Assembly: GCA_911728435.2 (NCBI GenBank)
Contig: OU452204.1
Span: forward strand, 18,600,001-18,664,000
Direction of reading: 5' to 3'
DNA from: Apoderus coryli
Taxonomy: Eukaryota > Arthropoda > Insecta > Coleoptera > Attelabidae
DNA length: 64,000 nucleotides
Part shown: positions 24,801 to 35,365 of the stretch, piece after piece
How positions within the stretch are numbered: the stretch's first letter is position 1
Layout of the letters: each line of letters opens with the position of its first letter
Translations under genes and position numbers: made by a program
Notes under the pieces: model-generated
Told to the model about the DNA's origin: nothing
What the model saw: only the letters and a program-made list of their open reading frames with translations
Database searches by the model: none

Positions 24801-27800
24801 ATTGAACATTGTAGAAAGATTTTAGTGATTATTTTCATTTGGATATTTTCTTTTTTATCATTTTAGTAATTAATTGTATGATTTAAGGCGGGTTTAGCCA
24901 ACTAATAATGCATAATGCATAATTTTAGTGCATAATGGATAATTTTTAAAACATGGCATTTACATGTACCTGTTTATACAACGAATAGTGTATAATTCAT
25001 AATTTTCGTTCATAATGCATAATGCATAAGGTTGGGAACTTTCAACTTTATGCACTAAATTATGCAAAAAATATCACTACGCATGCGCCGCAAATAAATT
25101 ATAAACACTTACATAACCTCAATTTACAAAATAAACTAAATAATAATTGAAAATGTGATAATTAACAGAATTTTTAATTTGAAAGCTATTAAAACATAAA
25201 TAAGTCCAACACAAAGTAAAAGCATTATCTTTAAAGACAATGGTAATAGGTTAACCTGCTGTCTAGTCAATTGTCACTTTTCGCTTTATGCATAAAAGTT
25301 ATGAGTTGGATAAACACCTATATTTTGTTGTGAATTATCGATTACGCACTATGTATTGAGCATTATTCTTTATGCATTATGCACTATCCATTATTAGTTG
25401 GCTAAACCCGCCTTTAGTTAAGTAAAAGAGCTTTTTTAATATTAGAATGACGAAACATTAAATATTAAAGACACAACAACAAGTTTTCTCTAAAATTCTA
25501 TTATACGAAATGAAAAAATCAGTTCTAATTTCGGCTGTCGAAGCTAAATAGTGCCTTAGCCAGAAATATTGTCTACGATATCCGCACTTTTGTATTTATT
25601 ATTTAAAAATGTGACAAGAAAAATAAAGGCGGGTTTAGCCAACTAATAATGGATAGTGCATAATGCATAAAGAATAATGCTCAATACATAGTGCATAATC
25701 GATAATTCACAACAAAATATAGGTGTTTATCCAACTCATAACTTTTATGCATAAAGCGAAAAGTGACAATTGACTAGACAGCAGGTTAACCTATTACCAT
25801 TGTCTTTAAAGATAATGCTTTTACTTTGTGTTGGACTTATTTATGTTTTAATAGCTTTCAAATTAAAAATTCTGTTAATTATCACATTTTCAATTATTAT
25901 TTAGTTTATTTTGTAAATTGAGGTTATGTAAGTGTTTATAATTTATTTGCGGCGCATGCGTAGTGATATTTTTTGCATAATTTAGTGCATAAAGTTGAAA
26001 GTTCCCAACCTTATGCATTATGCATTATGAACGAAAATTATGAATTATACACTATTCGTTGTATAAACAGGTACATGTAAATGCCATGTTTTAAAAATTA
26101 TCCATTATGCACTAAAATTATGCATTATGCATTATTAGTTGGCTAAACCCGCCTTATGTTACTTTATAGTTTTCGTTACTCTTTATGGATAATAAGTAAC
26201 TAGTTTACCAAATATTGTAAAAATCAAGGTGCAATATCAACTAATATAACCCAACCATCGAATTTTTATCACCCTGTAAGTAAATTTAAATCGCACACAC
26301 CTATTTTATTGTAAAGTTCCTTGACGTTAGAGAATCCGGAAACAAATGCTGTGGGACTTCCGTGCGCTAGCTGACAGTTAAACTGTAGAAAATTCTCGGT
26401 GACTGGCGACACTGGCGGCGGAGGCCCAGTATTATTATTCTCATAATATGTTGGAATTGCTGGCGGAGGTACTTGTTTCGGTTTCGTACGGTTCTTCTTA
26501 AACATATTTTTCACACAACACTTCACTAACAACTATTATTATTAAGCAGTATTACTAATTTAATTAATTTCAGTGTTAAGTCCCTTAAATGAAATTACAT
26601 TTAAGTAGGTTTCTGTTTAATTTCTGCTGATAATTATCTTTTATCAGTTCCAAATGTATTATTATGGATGTCGTAGAGATAAAACTGTTTAATATCTATT
26701 TCATTGTGTTAAACATATTGTAAAATATTAATAACACAATTAGGTTGTATGCGAGGCAATAGCGTGTATTATTATAACCTGTATTCTTTATTATAATTGC
26801 ATTAGTAGCGCGAGATGAGATATACAATACAGACAACGCAGAAAAACTGAAACAACAGGTAGTTGAGGTCGGGAAACGGTCGGTGTTGCCGGGTGACGTC
26901 CGCTTCTATCAATTCATTCGATTACTGTATATTTTTAATAGCACGTAAGTACGAGAGTCGTGCAATAAGTGCTTGAAAATAGACGATTGTACAGGGTGGG
27001 CAAAGGTTTTATACGGTACGTAGCCTAAACCGTCATAGATTAGTTGATTAGTTTTATTTATACAGGGTGATTTTAATTTTTTGTCAGTTTCTCTTTTTCG
27101 TTCATATTTCCGTTGCTATTAGAGTTACGTGAAAATTGTTTTTATAAAGGTTAGAGATAATTGGATGCTAAACACAGTGGCGTATTATTATTATTATTTT
27201 CAATAATCAAATACATTTTAATTCTTTAATCAGAGTTTGTAAACACTGGTCTCAAGAACACTGTTTTTTTTTATAGACCCATCAACGGTGCTAATAATTT
27301 AAATACATTATTTTGTATATTGACAATACTTGCAAGAAAGAAAAGAGCGGAAAAATGGCCTCAAGGTACAATTCACCCCGGGCCAAAGCAGTTGTTCAAT
27401 AATTTATTAAAAACTGCAGATAAACAGCTGACCTGACCTCAACCAGTAAGTGGTTATACGTACTAGATGCTTGAGTTATCGGACTATTCAAACCCCTCTT
27501 GGTTTTTACATTGGGCTGATATATATTCTGACGATTCGTTGACCGATGTATGGGACAATGTGTCAAAATTAAACAATATTCTTACTAGTATTTTATTTTG
27601 CAAAACCTCAACTTTATGGAAGGCAACTCTGCGCCCCACACCGGCAATAAACATCCAATAAATAAGCGTTATATACGAGGCATGTTTTTTAAGTAAGTAC
27701 CGTTTTGGAATTAAAAAAAGACGTGCAAAGATATCGCAATAATTTTATTTTTACATGAAAGCCTTTACCTTAATCTACTTTTCTACATAATTTTCGTTAA

Positions 27801-30800
27801 TATTGAGGCACTGGTCATAACGTGGCACCAGTTTTTGAATACCCTCCTCATAAAATTCTGCCGCCTGACTTGTTAACCACTGTATCACAAATGCCGAAAC
27901 TCCACTAGCAATACTCCTTTTCTGTCCCAAAAAACTGTGCGCATGATTTTCCGGGCAGAAATTGTTTGCTTAAACTTCACTCTTTTGGATGATGATGAAT
28001 GTCGCCATTCCATGGATTGTTGTTTCGATTCTGGTGTGACGTAGGCCACCCATGTTTCGTCACCAGTAACAATTTGGTCTAAAAAATCTTCACCTTCATT
28101 GTGGTACCGCTTAAGGAAAGTCAATGCACTGCCTAAACGTTGGGTTTTGTGATAACGAAGTCAAAACATTTGTGATACAGTGGTTAACAAGTCAGGCGGC
28201 AGAATTTTATGAGGAGGGTATTCAAAAATTGGTGCCACGTTATGACAAGTGCCTCAATATTCACGGAAATTATGTAGAAAAGTAGATTAACGTACAGGCT
28301 TTCATGTAAAAATAAAATTATTGCGATATCTTTGCACGTCGTTTTTTAATTCCAAAACGGTACTTACTTAAAAAACATGCCTGGTATATTCAATTTACTT
28401 TTTTCTGTTAAATAATCTCGACATCTATATATTGCTCCTATCATCGGACTTTTACTTACAATGTATTCAATATGTTGTTTCCACAGTAAATTTGGACCGA
28501 ACCCATCTCAAGCGAACCTAATCCAACCAAACCCAAGAGAACCCAAACCATTTAATAATAACAGTAATAGTAGGTATGTATGTATTCTTTGGCTACCTAA
28601 CGAACCTAACTGAACTTAACCCAACCCAAGCGAACCCAATCCAACCAAACCCAAGAGAACCCTACCCCAACCCAAGCGAACCCAACCCAGCCGAACCCAT
28701 CCCAAGCGAACCCATTCCAACCAAACCCAAGAGAACCCAAACCATTTAATAATAACAGTAATAGTAGGTATGTATGTATTCTTTGGCTACCTAACGAATC
28801 TAACTGAACTTAACCCAACCCAAGCGAACCCTAACCCAAAAGGATTACGACAAATTTATTTTTTTGTCTAAATAACATATATTTGGATTTTTTGATGTTG
28901 ATTTTTAATTTGTTAAATAAGAGCTAACTAAAATACCTATCAATATCACGGTTTACCACATTTTTTAAGTCAGAAATGTCATCGCCCCTATAAAGCATAA
29001 TCGTATCGTCTGCAAAACTATAATACCTAGCCTCCAAATTGGCTAATCTTAGATTAGATTTAGTTTAATTATTCGCAAATATGTGGACATATATGTATGG
29101 GAACTTTTTTTCGTTAAATGACCCGAGAAATCACTCCCTTAACTATTGCCGCGTCTTTCAAACACCCTGTATAGTGTGTGCTATTTGAGAACACAAAGTT
29201 GATGGCGTTATCTTAAACAATAGGACTATGAAAAAAAAGTTGCATCCGCCACTGTATTTAGCATCAAAATATCTCTAACCTTTATAAAAAGAATTTTCAC
29301 GTAACTCTAATAGCAACGGAAATATGAAGGAAAAAAGAAACTGACAAAAAATTAAAATCACCCTGTATAATCAAGTTTCATTATAAACAAAAATGGAACG
29401 TGACGCGTTTTTTCACGAATATTTGTTTGCACTTTACCACGGCAAAAATTATTATGAAATAATCCACTGCTGAAATTTGATCGCAACCTATTTTGCATAA
29501 TGAAAATAGCAAAAACCTGTTACCTGATGATGGCTAATGTTGTAGGGCTTCCTGTATCTAACACACAATTGTATTAGTTCGGTCAAATCAGATCAAAATA
29601 AAGTGTTAAAGTTTTACGGGGGCTGTCATGACTCCTATTATTGAAGTTCTATATGCAATTAGGCCCGTATACTCCCATGCCCTGCTAAGGCCTTAGTTCA
29701 GAAGCAAAATAAAAAATGCCTTTGCATTTTTTATTTTGCTTCTGAACTAAGGCCTAATTGCAGGCTCTCTGAATCTCTCGGGAAAAGTCCCACTATATTC
29801 CAAGCAGAGATCAACGCTAATAATCATTGTGCTCAAGAATGCCTGCAGAGAGGCATCCCGGAATGGCAGATCAATATTATGTCAGACAGTCAAGCTGCGT
29901 TAAAAGCACTGAGGTCTTACACCTTCACGTCAAAGCTTGCATGGGAATGCAAACAGACCCTAAAGCAACTGGCAGCTCAGGGGAAAAAGATTACTCTGAC
30001 ATGGGTGCCAGAACATGAAGGCATAGAGGGGAACGAAGCGGCGGACCAACTTGCAAAAGAGGGCGTAAACGCTCCGTTCTGCGGCCCGGAACCCATCTTT
30101 GGTCTTCCAAAAAGCCATATGAAGGAAGAACTTCGGATTTGGGAAAAGGAACAACTTAAGTCCTACTGGAGAAACACTCCAGGCCTAAGATAATCAAAAA
30201 GGTTTATCAAACCTTCAGAGGCCAACGCAGGGAAGCTTATCCAACTGGAGAGAAGCGACCTAAGGCGAATTACAGGCCTTTTTACGGGACACCACCCAGT
30301 GAAGTACCATCTCAAAAAGATGGGCCTAACCGAGGACGACACTTGTCGAAGACGCAACAGAGACAACGAAGAACACGTGCATGGCACTTCTCTGCAAAAG
30401 GCTAAAACACCTTGGAGGGGTAACCCTAACACCCGACTAGGCAAGGAATTTAGCCCCCAGAGAAATCATCAACTTTATGAAAAGTGTGGGACACCTGGCC
30501 AATTCATAGATTAGAGTCATTCACAAAGGTCTTCTGCAGGTCGAAGTGAGGGGAGGCCAAACCGCCTAAACGACTCCGATAAAAGAATCTACAAGGACAA
30601 AAGACATGTCAAGTTGTCGGCGAATCATGGCAAAGCTCACCCTCATGCATTACCACAAATGCAGCAAAAGCTTCAAGTCTGAGGTGGAAAATATTTTGGC
30701 ATTCTTCTTACAACCCCAAACTTTGTTCCCATGGCTTACCACCTCTCTCCTCCAAACTAAAGCTGGCTTTCGGTTAGCAAGGATTTTGAAGTCGATCAAA

Positions 30801-31924
30801 GATGCTGTGAGATTTTGGCTCTGATTTTTGGCGGTTGTTCACGTTGCAATTAGCGCCTTGAATACCGTGGGAACTACATTAAAAAACCTGAGGGTTCTTA
30901 ATTTTCTAAAATAACAAACAAAATCTAAATGACGTAAAATTAATTGTACTTTTACTGATTTTTCTGTAATGATCCTTAGGCAGTGGAGCACGCCACGTAT
31001 GTGTATGACATAGCCCATGTGATCATCGATAATGTTCAGTTCATGATGGGCTTGTCATTGGAACACAAAAGTTTGGATAAGTATTTCCAACAAGACGCTT
31101 TGATAGCAGGATTTCGAGGATTCGCGACGAGAAAAAATTGCCATGTAACATTAGTTATGCACCCGCGAAAGGAACGAATTGAAGAAGACTTGACGACCAG
31201 TTCGATTTTTGGTAGCGCCAAAGCATCTCAAGAGGCCGACAACGTTCTTATTATTCAAGACAAAAGACTGATGTCGACGAGGGGCAAGAAATATTTGCAG
31301 GTTAGTAAATGATGATGAAGGTTTATTTTTGAGGACATCATGATTGCTTCTCTGAGTGGTGTAGGGTATATACTTCCAATTCCTTGTCCTACATTTGCAC
31401 ACCTAAAAGAAAGTCATATTGGAAAAAAAATGTTACTGGTCTTTATTCCTGGAATCCAAGGTCACTTGCCGAATTAGCTGACTAATATTGCCACGCATAT
31501 TCCAAAACGCTGATCTTGCTTAGATGCACAACTGCCTTAGGCGTATTATGGAGCTTCACCGTCCATTTTTCTTCCTCTGTAGATCGTCATCGATAGACAT
31601 TCTATAGACCAACGTTCCTGACTTCGACAAGGTCATCCTGCTAGGAGACTTTAACGCTCGAGACTCTGCTCTCTCGCCTAATACCATCTCATAGCTTTAC
31701 GTTTCTGATTGTGATGTCATTGTAAACTACAGTTTTGACGTGATTTGTTGTTTCAGGTGGCCAAAAATAGATATAGCGGTGACCTAGGAGTGATGACGTT
31801 AGATTTTGATAAAGCATCATTGAGTTTTGCGCAGCAGAAAAAGACCAAGGAAAAGAAGTCACAACCAAGTAATACCTCATCAGTATCGCCTGCTTCAACA
31901 AGTAGGCTTAAAGAAAATGAATGA
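15898..31924 (+). CDS. TWNK: Twinkle mitochondrial replicative DNA helicase, eight exons
   Basis: Exons 15898-16168, 16233-16459, 16524-16957, 17178-17322, 17383-17532, 17597-17785, 30980-31300 and 31757-31924 join in phase to 634 codons (human 684). The N-terminal half is the primase-like part with Cys pairs (PCIICGK, MCSLC) resembling a degenerate zinc-binding domain. The RecA-like helicase core has Walker A GPTGCGKT (residues 388-395), Walker B HVIIDN (Asp489), LVMHPRK and [17 protein letters not shown]. It unwinds mtDNA at the replication fork as a ring with Pol gamma and mtSSB. The basic start ([12 protein letters not shown]) suits mitochondrial import. Intron 6 is 13,194 bp and contains the antisense GIPC gene and many transposons; intron 7 carries LINE endonuclease debris. 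All splice junctions seen are GT-AG and no break was found in the coding exons. Confidence 0.93.
17891..17963 (-). repeat. tRNA-Thr-like pseudogene or SINE head
   Basis: On the minus strand a 73-nt segment begins GGCTCCGTAGTGTAGTG, has CTTGTAA at the anticodon-loop position (TGT, threonine) and a B-box GGTTCAAAACC. The 3' end does not pair with the GGCTCCG acceptor strand, and the anticodon stem is imperfect. A functional tRNA is therefore unlikely; a tRNA-derived SINE or pseudogene fits better. It lies at the start of Twinkle intron 6. Confidence 0.55.
18197..18868. mobile_element. Foldback element with about 325-bp inverted arms
   Basis: 18197-18521 and 18547-18868 are near-perfect reverse complements separated by about 25 bp. 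Each arm carries a related 61-codon ORF (minus 18477-18292; plus 18590-18775) with the motif [20 protein letters not shown] third single arm at 40480-40742 carries the same ORF with few changes. It resembles a foldback DNA transposon. No transposase is recognisable and no target duplication was resolved. It lies in Twinkle intron 6. Confidence 0.75.
19203..20812 (-). mobile_element. 5'-truncated Jockey/CR1-type LINE
   Basis: Minus-strand [69 protein letters not shown] and [14 protein letters not shown], then after a frameshift FFADDTKLF, and in another frame [18 protein letters not shown] through [14 protein letters not shown] to a stop at 19314. A TTA/ATT-repeat tail lies at 19203-19222. The endonuclease and ORF1 are missing and at least two frameshifts are present, so it is dead. 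It lies in Twinkle intron 6, antisense to Twinkle and in the same sense as GIPC. A diverged relative is at 38830-39140. Confidence 0.88.
20936..21000 (-). repeat. tRNA-like B-box sequence, probable SINE or pseudogene
   Basis: The minus strand contains GAGTTCGATTCTC (Pol III B-box) about 20 nt after a CTTTATA-type loop. No convincing cloverleaf could be drawn by eye. Confidence 0.35.
21177..26505 (-). CDS. GIPC1: GIPC (PDZ adaptor) homolog nested in Twinkle intron
   Basis: Two exons, 26505-26301 and 21919-21177 (stop included), join in phase to 315 codons (human GIPC1 333). The start chosen is [16 protein letters not shown]; an upstream in-frame ATG at 26532 is possible. A proline-rich N-terminus is followed by [20 protein letters not shown] and [20 protein letters not shown] (GH1 domain). 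The PDZ domain has [19 protein letters not shown] with the GLTI carboxylate-binding loop. A C-terminal GH2 domain ends [17 protein letters not shown] links receptor C-termini to myosin VI and acts in endocytic trafficking; the fly homolog is kermit. The 4.4-kb intron holds two inverted MITEs and a GC-richer unidentified block. The whole gene is inside Twinkle intron 6 on the opposite strand. Confidence 0.92.
21944..22570. other. GC-richer unidentified block beside GIPC exon 2
   Basis: Composition shifts sharply from the AT-rich surroundings. Minus-strand ORFs (22165-21944, including [20 protein letters not shown]; and 22455-22261) read like broken coding sequence, but no family was recognised. 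It is probably the remnant of a transposon inserted in the GIPC intron about 25 bp upstream of the exon 2 acceptor. Confidence 0.4.
22571..24885. other. GIPC intron, AT-rich with TACAGGGTG-type repeats
   Basis: No gene seen. ACAGGGTG or CACCCTGT occurs near 22952, 24127 and 24236, with looser matches near 23798 and 23849; these are typical termini of short DNA transposons. Element borders could not be paired by eye. Confidence 0.45.
24886..25413 (+). mobile_element. 528-bp MITE, copy 1
   Basis: Both ends are AGGCGGGTTTAGCCAACTAA reading inward, flanked by TTA on both sides (24883-24885, 25414-25416). A 3-bp TTA duplication and TIRs suggest a PIF/Harbinger-type MITE. The interior is built from 'ATGCATAATGC'-like repeats and has no coding potential. 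Confidence 0.85.
25627..26154 (-). mobile_element. 528-bp MITE, copy 2, inverted relative to copy 1
   Basis: Near-identical reverse complement of copy 1 across the whole 528 bp, separated from it by 213 bp. The flanks (TAA left, TAT right) do not show the TTA duplication seen at copies 1 and 3, so this copy may have been placed by inversion rather than ordinary transposition. Confidence 0.85.
26506..27056 (-). promoter_or_regulatory. GIPC 5' flank
   Basis: Probable promoter/5'UTR of GIPC. A modest GC rise at about 26850-26910 includes GGTGACGTCC, which has the TGACGTC core of a CRE-like site. No TATA box is evident. The transcription start was not determined. Confidence 0.4.
27676..28384. 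mobile_element. Mariner-derived foldback element
   Basis: 27676-27893 (terminus CGAGGCATGTTTTTTAAGTA plus the transposase 3' end, minus strand) and 28167-28384 (the same sequence, plus strand) are 218-bp inverted arms. Between them is an internal piece of the same transposase (minus strand, including [20 protein letters not shown]). Comparison with the intact copy at 51092-52420 shows an internal deletion at 27894 and an inversion junction near 28150. Both ends are therefore the same mariner terminus. Confidence 0.85.
28490..28850. repeat. ACCCAA-rich tandem duplication, period about 194 bp
   Basis: Arrays of ACCCAA, GCGAACCCAA and related hexamers alternate with a unique block (ACCATTTAATAATAACAG...) that recurs at 28547 and 28741, so the larger period is 194 bp. 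Two units are visible, plus partial ends. Confidence 0.75.
29660..30580 (+). mobile_element. LINE fragment with RNase H and 5' inversion
   Basis: Relative of 8481-9316 in opposite orientation. It encodes [40 protein letters not shown] and [17 protein letters not shown], then frameshifted zinc-finger sequence. Its 5' end is inverted: 29656-29681 is the reverse complement of the RNase H start. The junction is a perfect 32-bp palindrome (29688-29719 / 29724-29755) with a 4-base loop. It lies in Twinkle intron 6. Confidence 0.85.
30581..30979. other. End of Twinkle intron 6
   Basis: No recognisable gene or repeat. It ends with the acceptor ATGATCCTTAG|GCAGTGG. Confidence 0.5.
31560..31690 (+). 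mobile_element. LINE endonuclease fragment in Twinkle intron 7
   Basis: The translation around 31600-31660 includes [15 protein letters not shown], matching the conserved GDFNA motif of APE-type endonucleases in non-LTR elements. Frames break on both sides. Confidence 0.55.
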
Positions 31925-32918
31925 AATTTATAGAAATCAAGCATTTATATATTATAGGTTTTGTAATTATTTATATTTTCTTGGCCCAACCAAGAAGATG
32001 AATTGTGATATTTTTTATATATTATTATATAAGCAATAAGTTTTACCAGGAACAGCTGGTATCTTTTGTTATTAAAGAGTATTTTTGTTTATTGTTCTCT
32101 CTATTCTTTACTTAGAATTATCTTTAAGTTCCAGACGTTTCCTTACTGTAAAGTTTCAATTGAGCTGTGCGAGAACTTGCATTGTCGTTCTGTAGGATGA
32201 TTAATCATTGAGAGTTCCTTAAAATGTTTTTATTATGCATCTCCTAGCAATTGTTTTAACAAAACAATAAACAATGACAAAAATAATAAGGTGCTTCTAA
32301 TAAATACTCATCATAATACGATTGAAACGAAAGATTTAGCAAAACAGAATGGGATCTTGTTTGCAAACGTTACACACACAATTTGGGTCCATCCATATCG
32401 CCAAACTTTTGATTTATTTCTATTTAAACAAACGTTACAGTATTTATTATTAACGATACTATTTTGACTAAATTCCTAAATAAATTTCAGAAGCACGGTT
32501 CGTTTGCACATTGCCGGTAACATTTTACTACATAGAATAAGAGAAGAAACAAATATAGCGTGGTAGGTACCTACCTAAGTACTTTTAAAATATTACCTTT
32601 TGTATTTACTTTACGTTTCATTCCCCATAACTAATAATGTTCATTACATCGATACATATTCCCCTTTTAAACAACGGAAGTTCTATTTATATTATTTTTA
32701 TTACCTAATCTAATTTTTGTTTACAAAAAATGGCTGCCAAAACAAGGAAGTAAACTAAAACAGCTGATTGCATCCAGGCTCAGGCATAATTCTCTGTAGT
32801 GTAGTGTGTAAATAACAATAATTACGTGGCCACATGGCATAAATGTGTGTTTGTCGGTTTGAATTTTCGGGGTAGTGTGTGTATGTATTATATTTAATGT
32901 CTATTATGTGATTTAAAA
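31925..32918. other. Intergenic, Twinkle 3' flank to COLGALT promoter
   Basis: AT-rich. AAAAATGGCTGCCAAAACAA (about 32728-32747), 170-190 bp before the COLGALT start, contains ATGGCTGCC, similar to the YY1/Pho core seen in some promoters. No gene seen. Confidence 0.4.
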
Positions 32919-34791
32919 ATGCATTTCGTAATTAAAATACTTTATATGTTGTTCTTTCAATCGCACATATTCGCTCAAGAATTTAAAAAACCTACAATTT
33001 TAGTGTCGATTTTAGTTCGAAATAAAGCACATACATTACCTTATTTTCTATCGAACTTCGAAAAGCAAAACTATCCGAAAAACCGGATTTCATTATGGTA
33101 AGTATACAAACCAATACACTCAATAAACATTTACCTTTGATACAAACAACAAATAATGCAAGATAGGCCCAAAATATGTACTGCATACCTGACAGGTAAA
33201 TGGATAAAAATTTTATCAGTTGATTTTACCACTCACATCAGTTGCCTCACTTGTATTAGCTTTTGAATGGAACGATGAATTGATTTTTGTAAAGGGAATT
33301 TAGGACAAAGTAAGGTTGAATGAGAACATCTGATATTTGGTTTAAAAGGAAAGTCTTATAAATTATTGGACTCGTTAAGGCGCGTTGCCAGTTCTTGAGC
33401 TAAAATTGTATGGTGGTAAATCTAATTTACAGTAAAACTTTTTATCGTAAAAATATTTGTGAATTAATTAAATATTTACGCAATACGTGTGTGCATATAA
33501 AGAGAGAAGTTTTTAGTAGAAAATTAGTTAGCGTAAAGGGTATTCTATAATGTAATTAAATAAAACAGCGTTATGATACAAAATAGGTACAATGAATTCA
33601 TTTAATATTTTGTACTCATATTTATTAATCATCATAATTAAAAGGTATCTTCAAAATAGAGCTAAAGAATACTGATAACGTAATAGGTCTTTTTACTTCT
33701 ATCTGCAATTTTGTATGGTACTTTTATAGGCACTATGGCAGCAGTGTCGAGTTATCATGTATCATTAGTTGCATACTTTTATAATTTAAATAGTGAGTTA
33801 AAAGTTTGTAGTTCAAAAATAATTCATAACATTATTTATTATATTCATTCCAGGATTAGAAGTGATCATAACATTGACGACAGTCTTAAAATTTTAAGAA
33901 TATGGCTGGAAGACGTGAAAGATCTTTACCATTCAATAAATACCGAATTTTATGAGACTGATACAAAATATAGCGAAGAACAGGGACCTGCAGATTGGCC
34001 TACCGAAAGATTTACGCATGTGATAAACTTAAGAGAAGCAGCTTTAAATTTTGGAAGACATATCTGGGCAGATTATTTATTGGTAAGATCTTTATAATTG
34101 TCTATCTGACTTTTTAATATTGGTAATATCATCAACAGACAATCGACTGCGATGTTTTTCTAACGAATCCAGAGACAATCAACTACCTCATATCTAAAAA
34201 CCACACAATATCAGCACCTATGCTCTCATCTGATGGGCTCTATTCAAATTTCTGGCACGGGATGACAGATGACTACTACTATCAACGCACCGATGACTAC
34301 AAACCGGTACTTCACCGAGAAGTAACAGGTTGCTTCCCGGTTCCAATGATCCATTCCTGCGTTTTAATAAATCTTCGATCTGTCGAATCCGACCTATTAA
34401 CCTACTCACCAAATAACATTATCAACTTCGATGGACCAATGGATGATATGATCGTATTCGCGATATCTGCAAACCGGAGCGGTATTCCATTACACATATG
34501 CAATGAGAACGTATTCGGTTACTTAACTGTTCCTTTGGAACCGAGTGATAGTATCAAATTGGATTTAGAACAGTTGCGGAACGTTAAATTAGAAATTTTG
34601 AATCGGGGTCAACCGTTGTTTGTTAGTGATTTGTTCAAGGATTTTGTTAGTGTACCTGGGAAAGATAAAATGGGGTTTGATGAGATTTTTATGATAAATT
34701 TGGTGAGACGTAATGATCGCAGAGAGAGGATGTATCATTGTTTTGACGAACTGGGATTGGATGTTGTTGCTGTTGATGCAGTTGATGGCAG
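32919..34791 (+). CDS. COLGALT1: Procollagen galactosyltransferase (GT25 family), 5' exons only
   Basis: Exons 32919-33097, 33854-34082 and 34139-34791 join in phase to 353 codons plus two bases, ending at an intact donor (GGCAG|GTAAG). The N-terminus (MHFVIKILYMLFFQSHIFAQ) is a signal peptide. Then come ILVSILVRNKAHTLPYFLSN, LWIRSDHNIDD, RFTHVINLREAALNFG and TIDCDVFLTN (DxD-type metal/UDP-sugar site), APMLSSDGLYSNFWHGMT, FDGPMDDMIVFAI, and GFDEIFMINLVRRNDRRERM, where the second GT25 domain starts. The enzyme adds galactose to hydroxylysine of collagens in the ER. The second domain (GxxGCFLSH and DEFL-type motifs) was not found anywhere to 64,000. The gene either continues beyond the window, which would nest the GPCR in its intron, or is truncated. 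Confidence 0.9.
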
Positions 34792-34937
34792 GTAAGTTTC
34801 TTAATTAATTAATTATTGGTTTTCAATGTACGACAAATCATGTAGTAGTACAGATATTTGCTCCTTTTCTTCCTCTGTTAGTATAGTTCTTTAATTAGAA
34901 TACTTAACCACAATGCGCCGTGAGCGGGACTCATGTT

Positions 34938-35104
34938 GACACTAGAGTACCACAATAATAGGTTTGTTCCAGCATTATATTTGTTCAAGGTTGCAGGAAA
35001 AATTGAAACAGTATTTGTTTTAAATAAGTTTAATTCCCGTATAACTTTATATATTAATTTGTCAGTATTAAAATTACAATTAAGTAATTACATTGTTACT
35101 TATA
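34938..35104. repeat. 167-bp direct repeat, copy 1
   Basis: Starts GACACTAGAGTACCACAATA and ends CATTGTTACTTATA. It is nearly identical to 36148-36312 except for a 2-base length difference in a TATA run. The two copies flank a block that carries a THAP-type exon and LINE debris. Confidence 0.85.
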
Positions 35105-35365
35105 AGCACAGTATAATAAATAATACAGTATTCTGACTTTCCGCTTGCGAGCCCTCCTGCGCATTTCGTCGCGCATGCCGCCATTATGGGTTACAACGTC
35201 ACAATAATTACATAGACGTGGATAAATACCGTTCACTCCTGTGTTCAATATATAGTTCATTGTCGGCGTGTACGAGATAAATAAATTCTGTGTTTTGCGT
35301 TTTTGGTAGTGTTCGTGAGAATTAAAAGGATTTTATTTTTATTAACGTATCTTACGATTAATACA

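Larger units (their letters stand above)
27057..29372. mobile_element. 2.3-kb element with about 125-bp inverted ends, carrying nested insertions
   Basis: 27057-27180 (from TATACAGGGTGATTTTAATT through TTAGAGATA and on to GCTAAACACAGTGGC) is repeated as a reverse complement at about 29245-29372. The ends read TA-CAGGGTG inward with TA outside. The interior contains the mariner foldback (27676-28384) and the 194-bp ACCCAA-rich duplication (about 28490-28850). No transposase of its own was found, so it is a non-autonomous DNA transposon. Confidence 0.65.

Noticed and set aside
28490..28850. Telomere repeat or CRISPR-like array
   Set aside because: Units are irregular ACCCAA-type, not insect telomeric TTAGG, and there are no regular repeat-spacer units.
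33711..33853. Extension of COLGALT exon 2 upstream of 33854
   Set aside because: The open frame continues, but the acceptor CAG at 33851-33853 gives the exact W-x-x-x-DHN junction known for the family.
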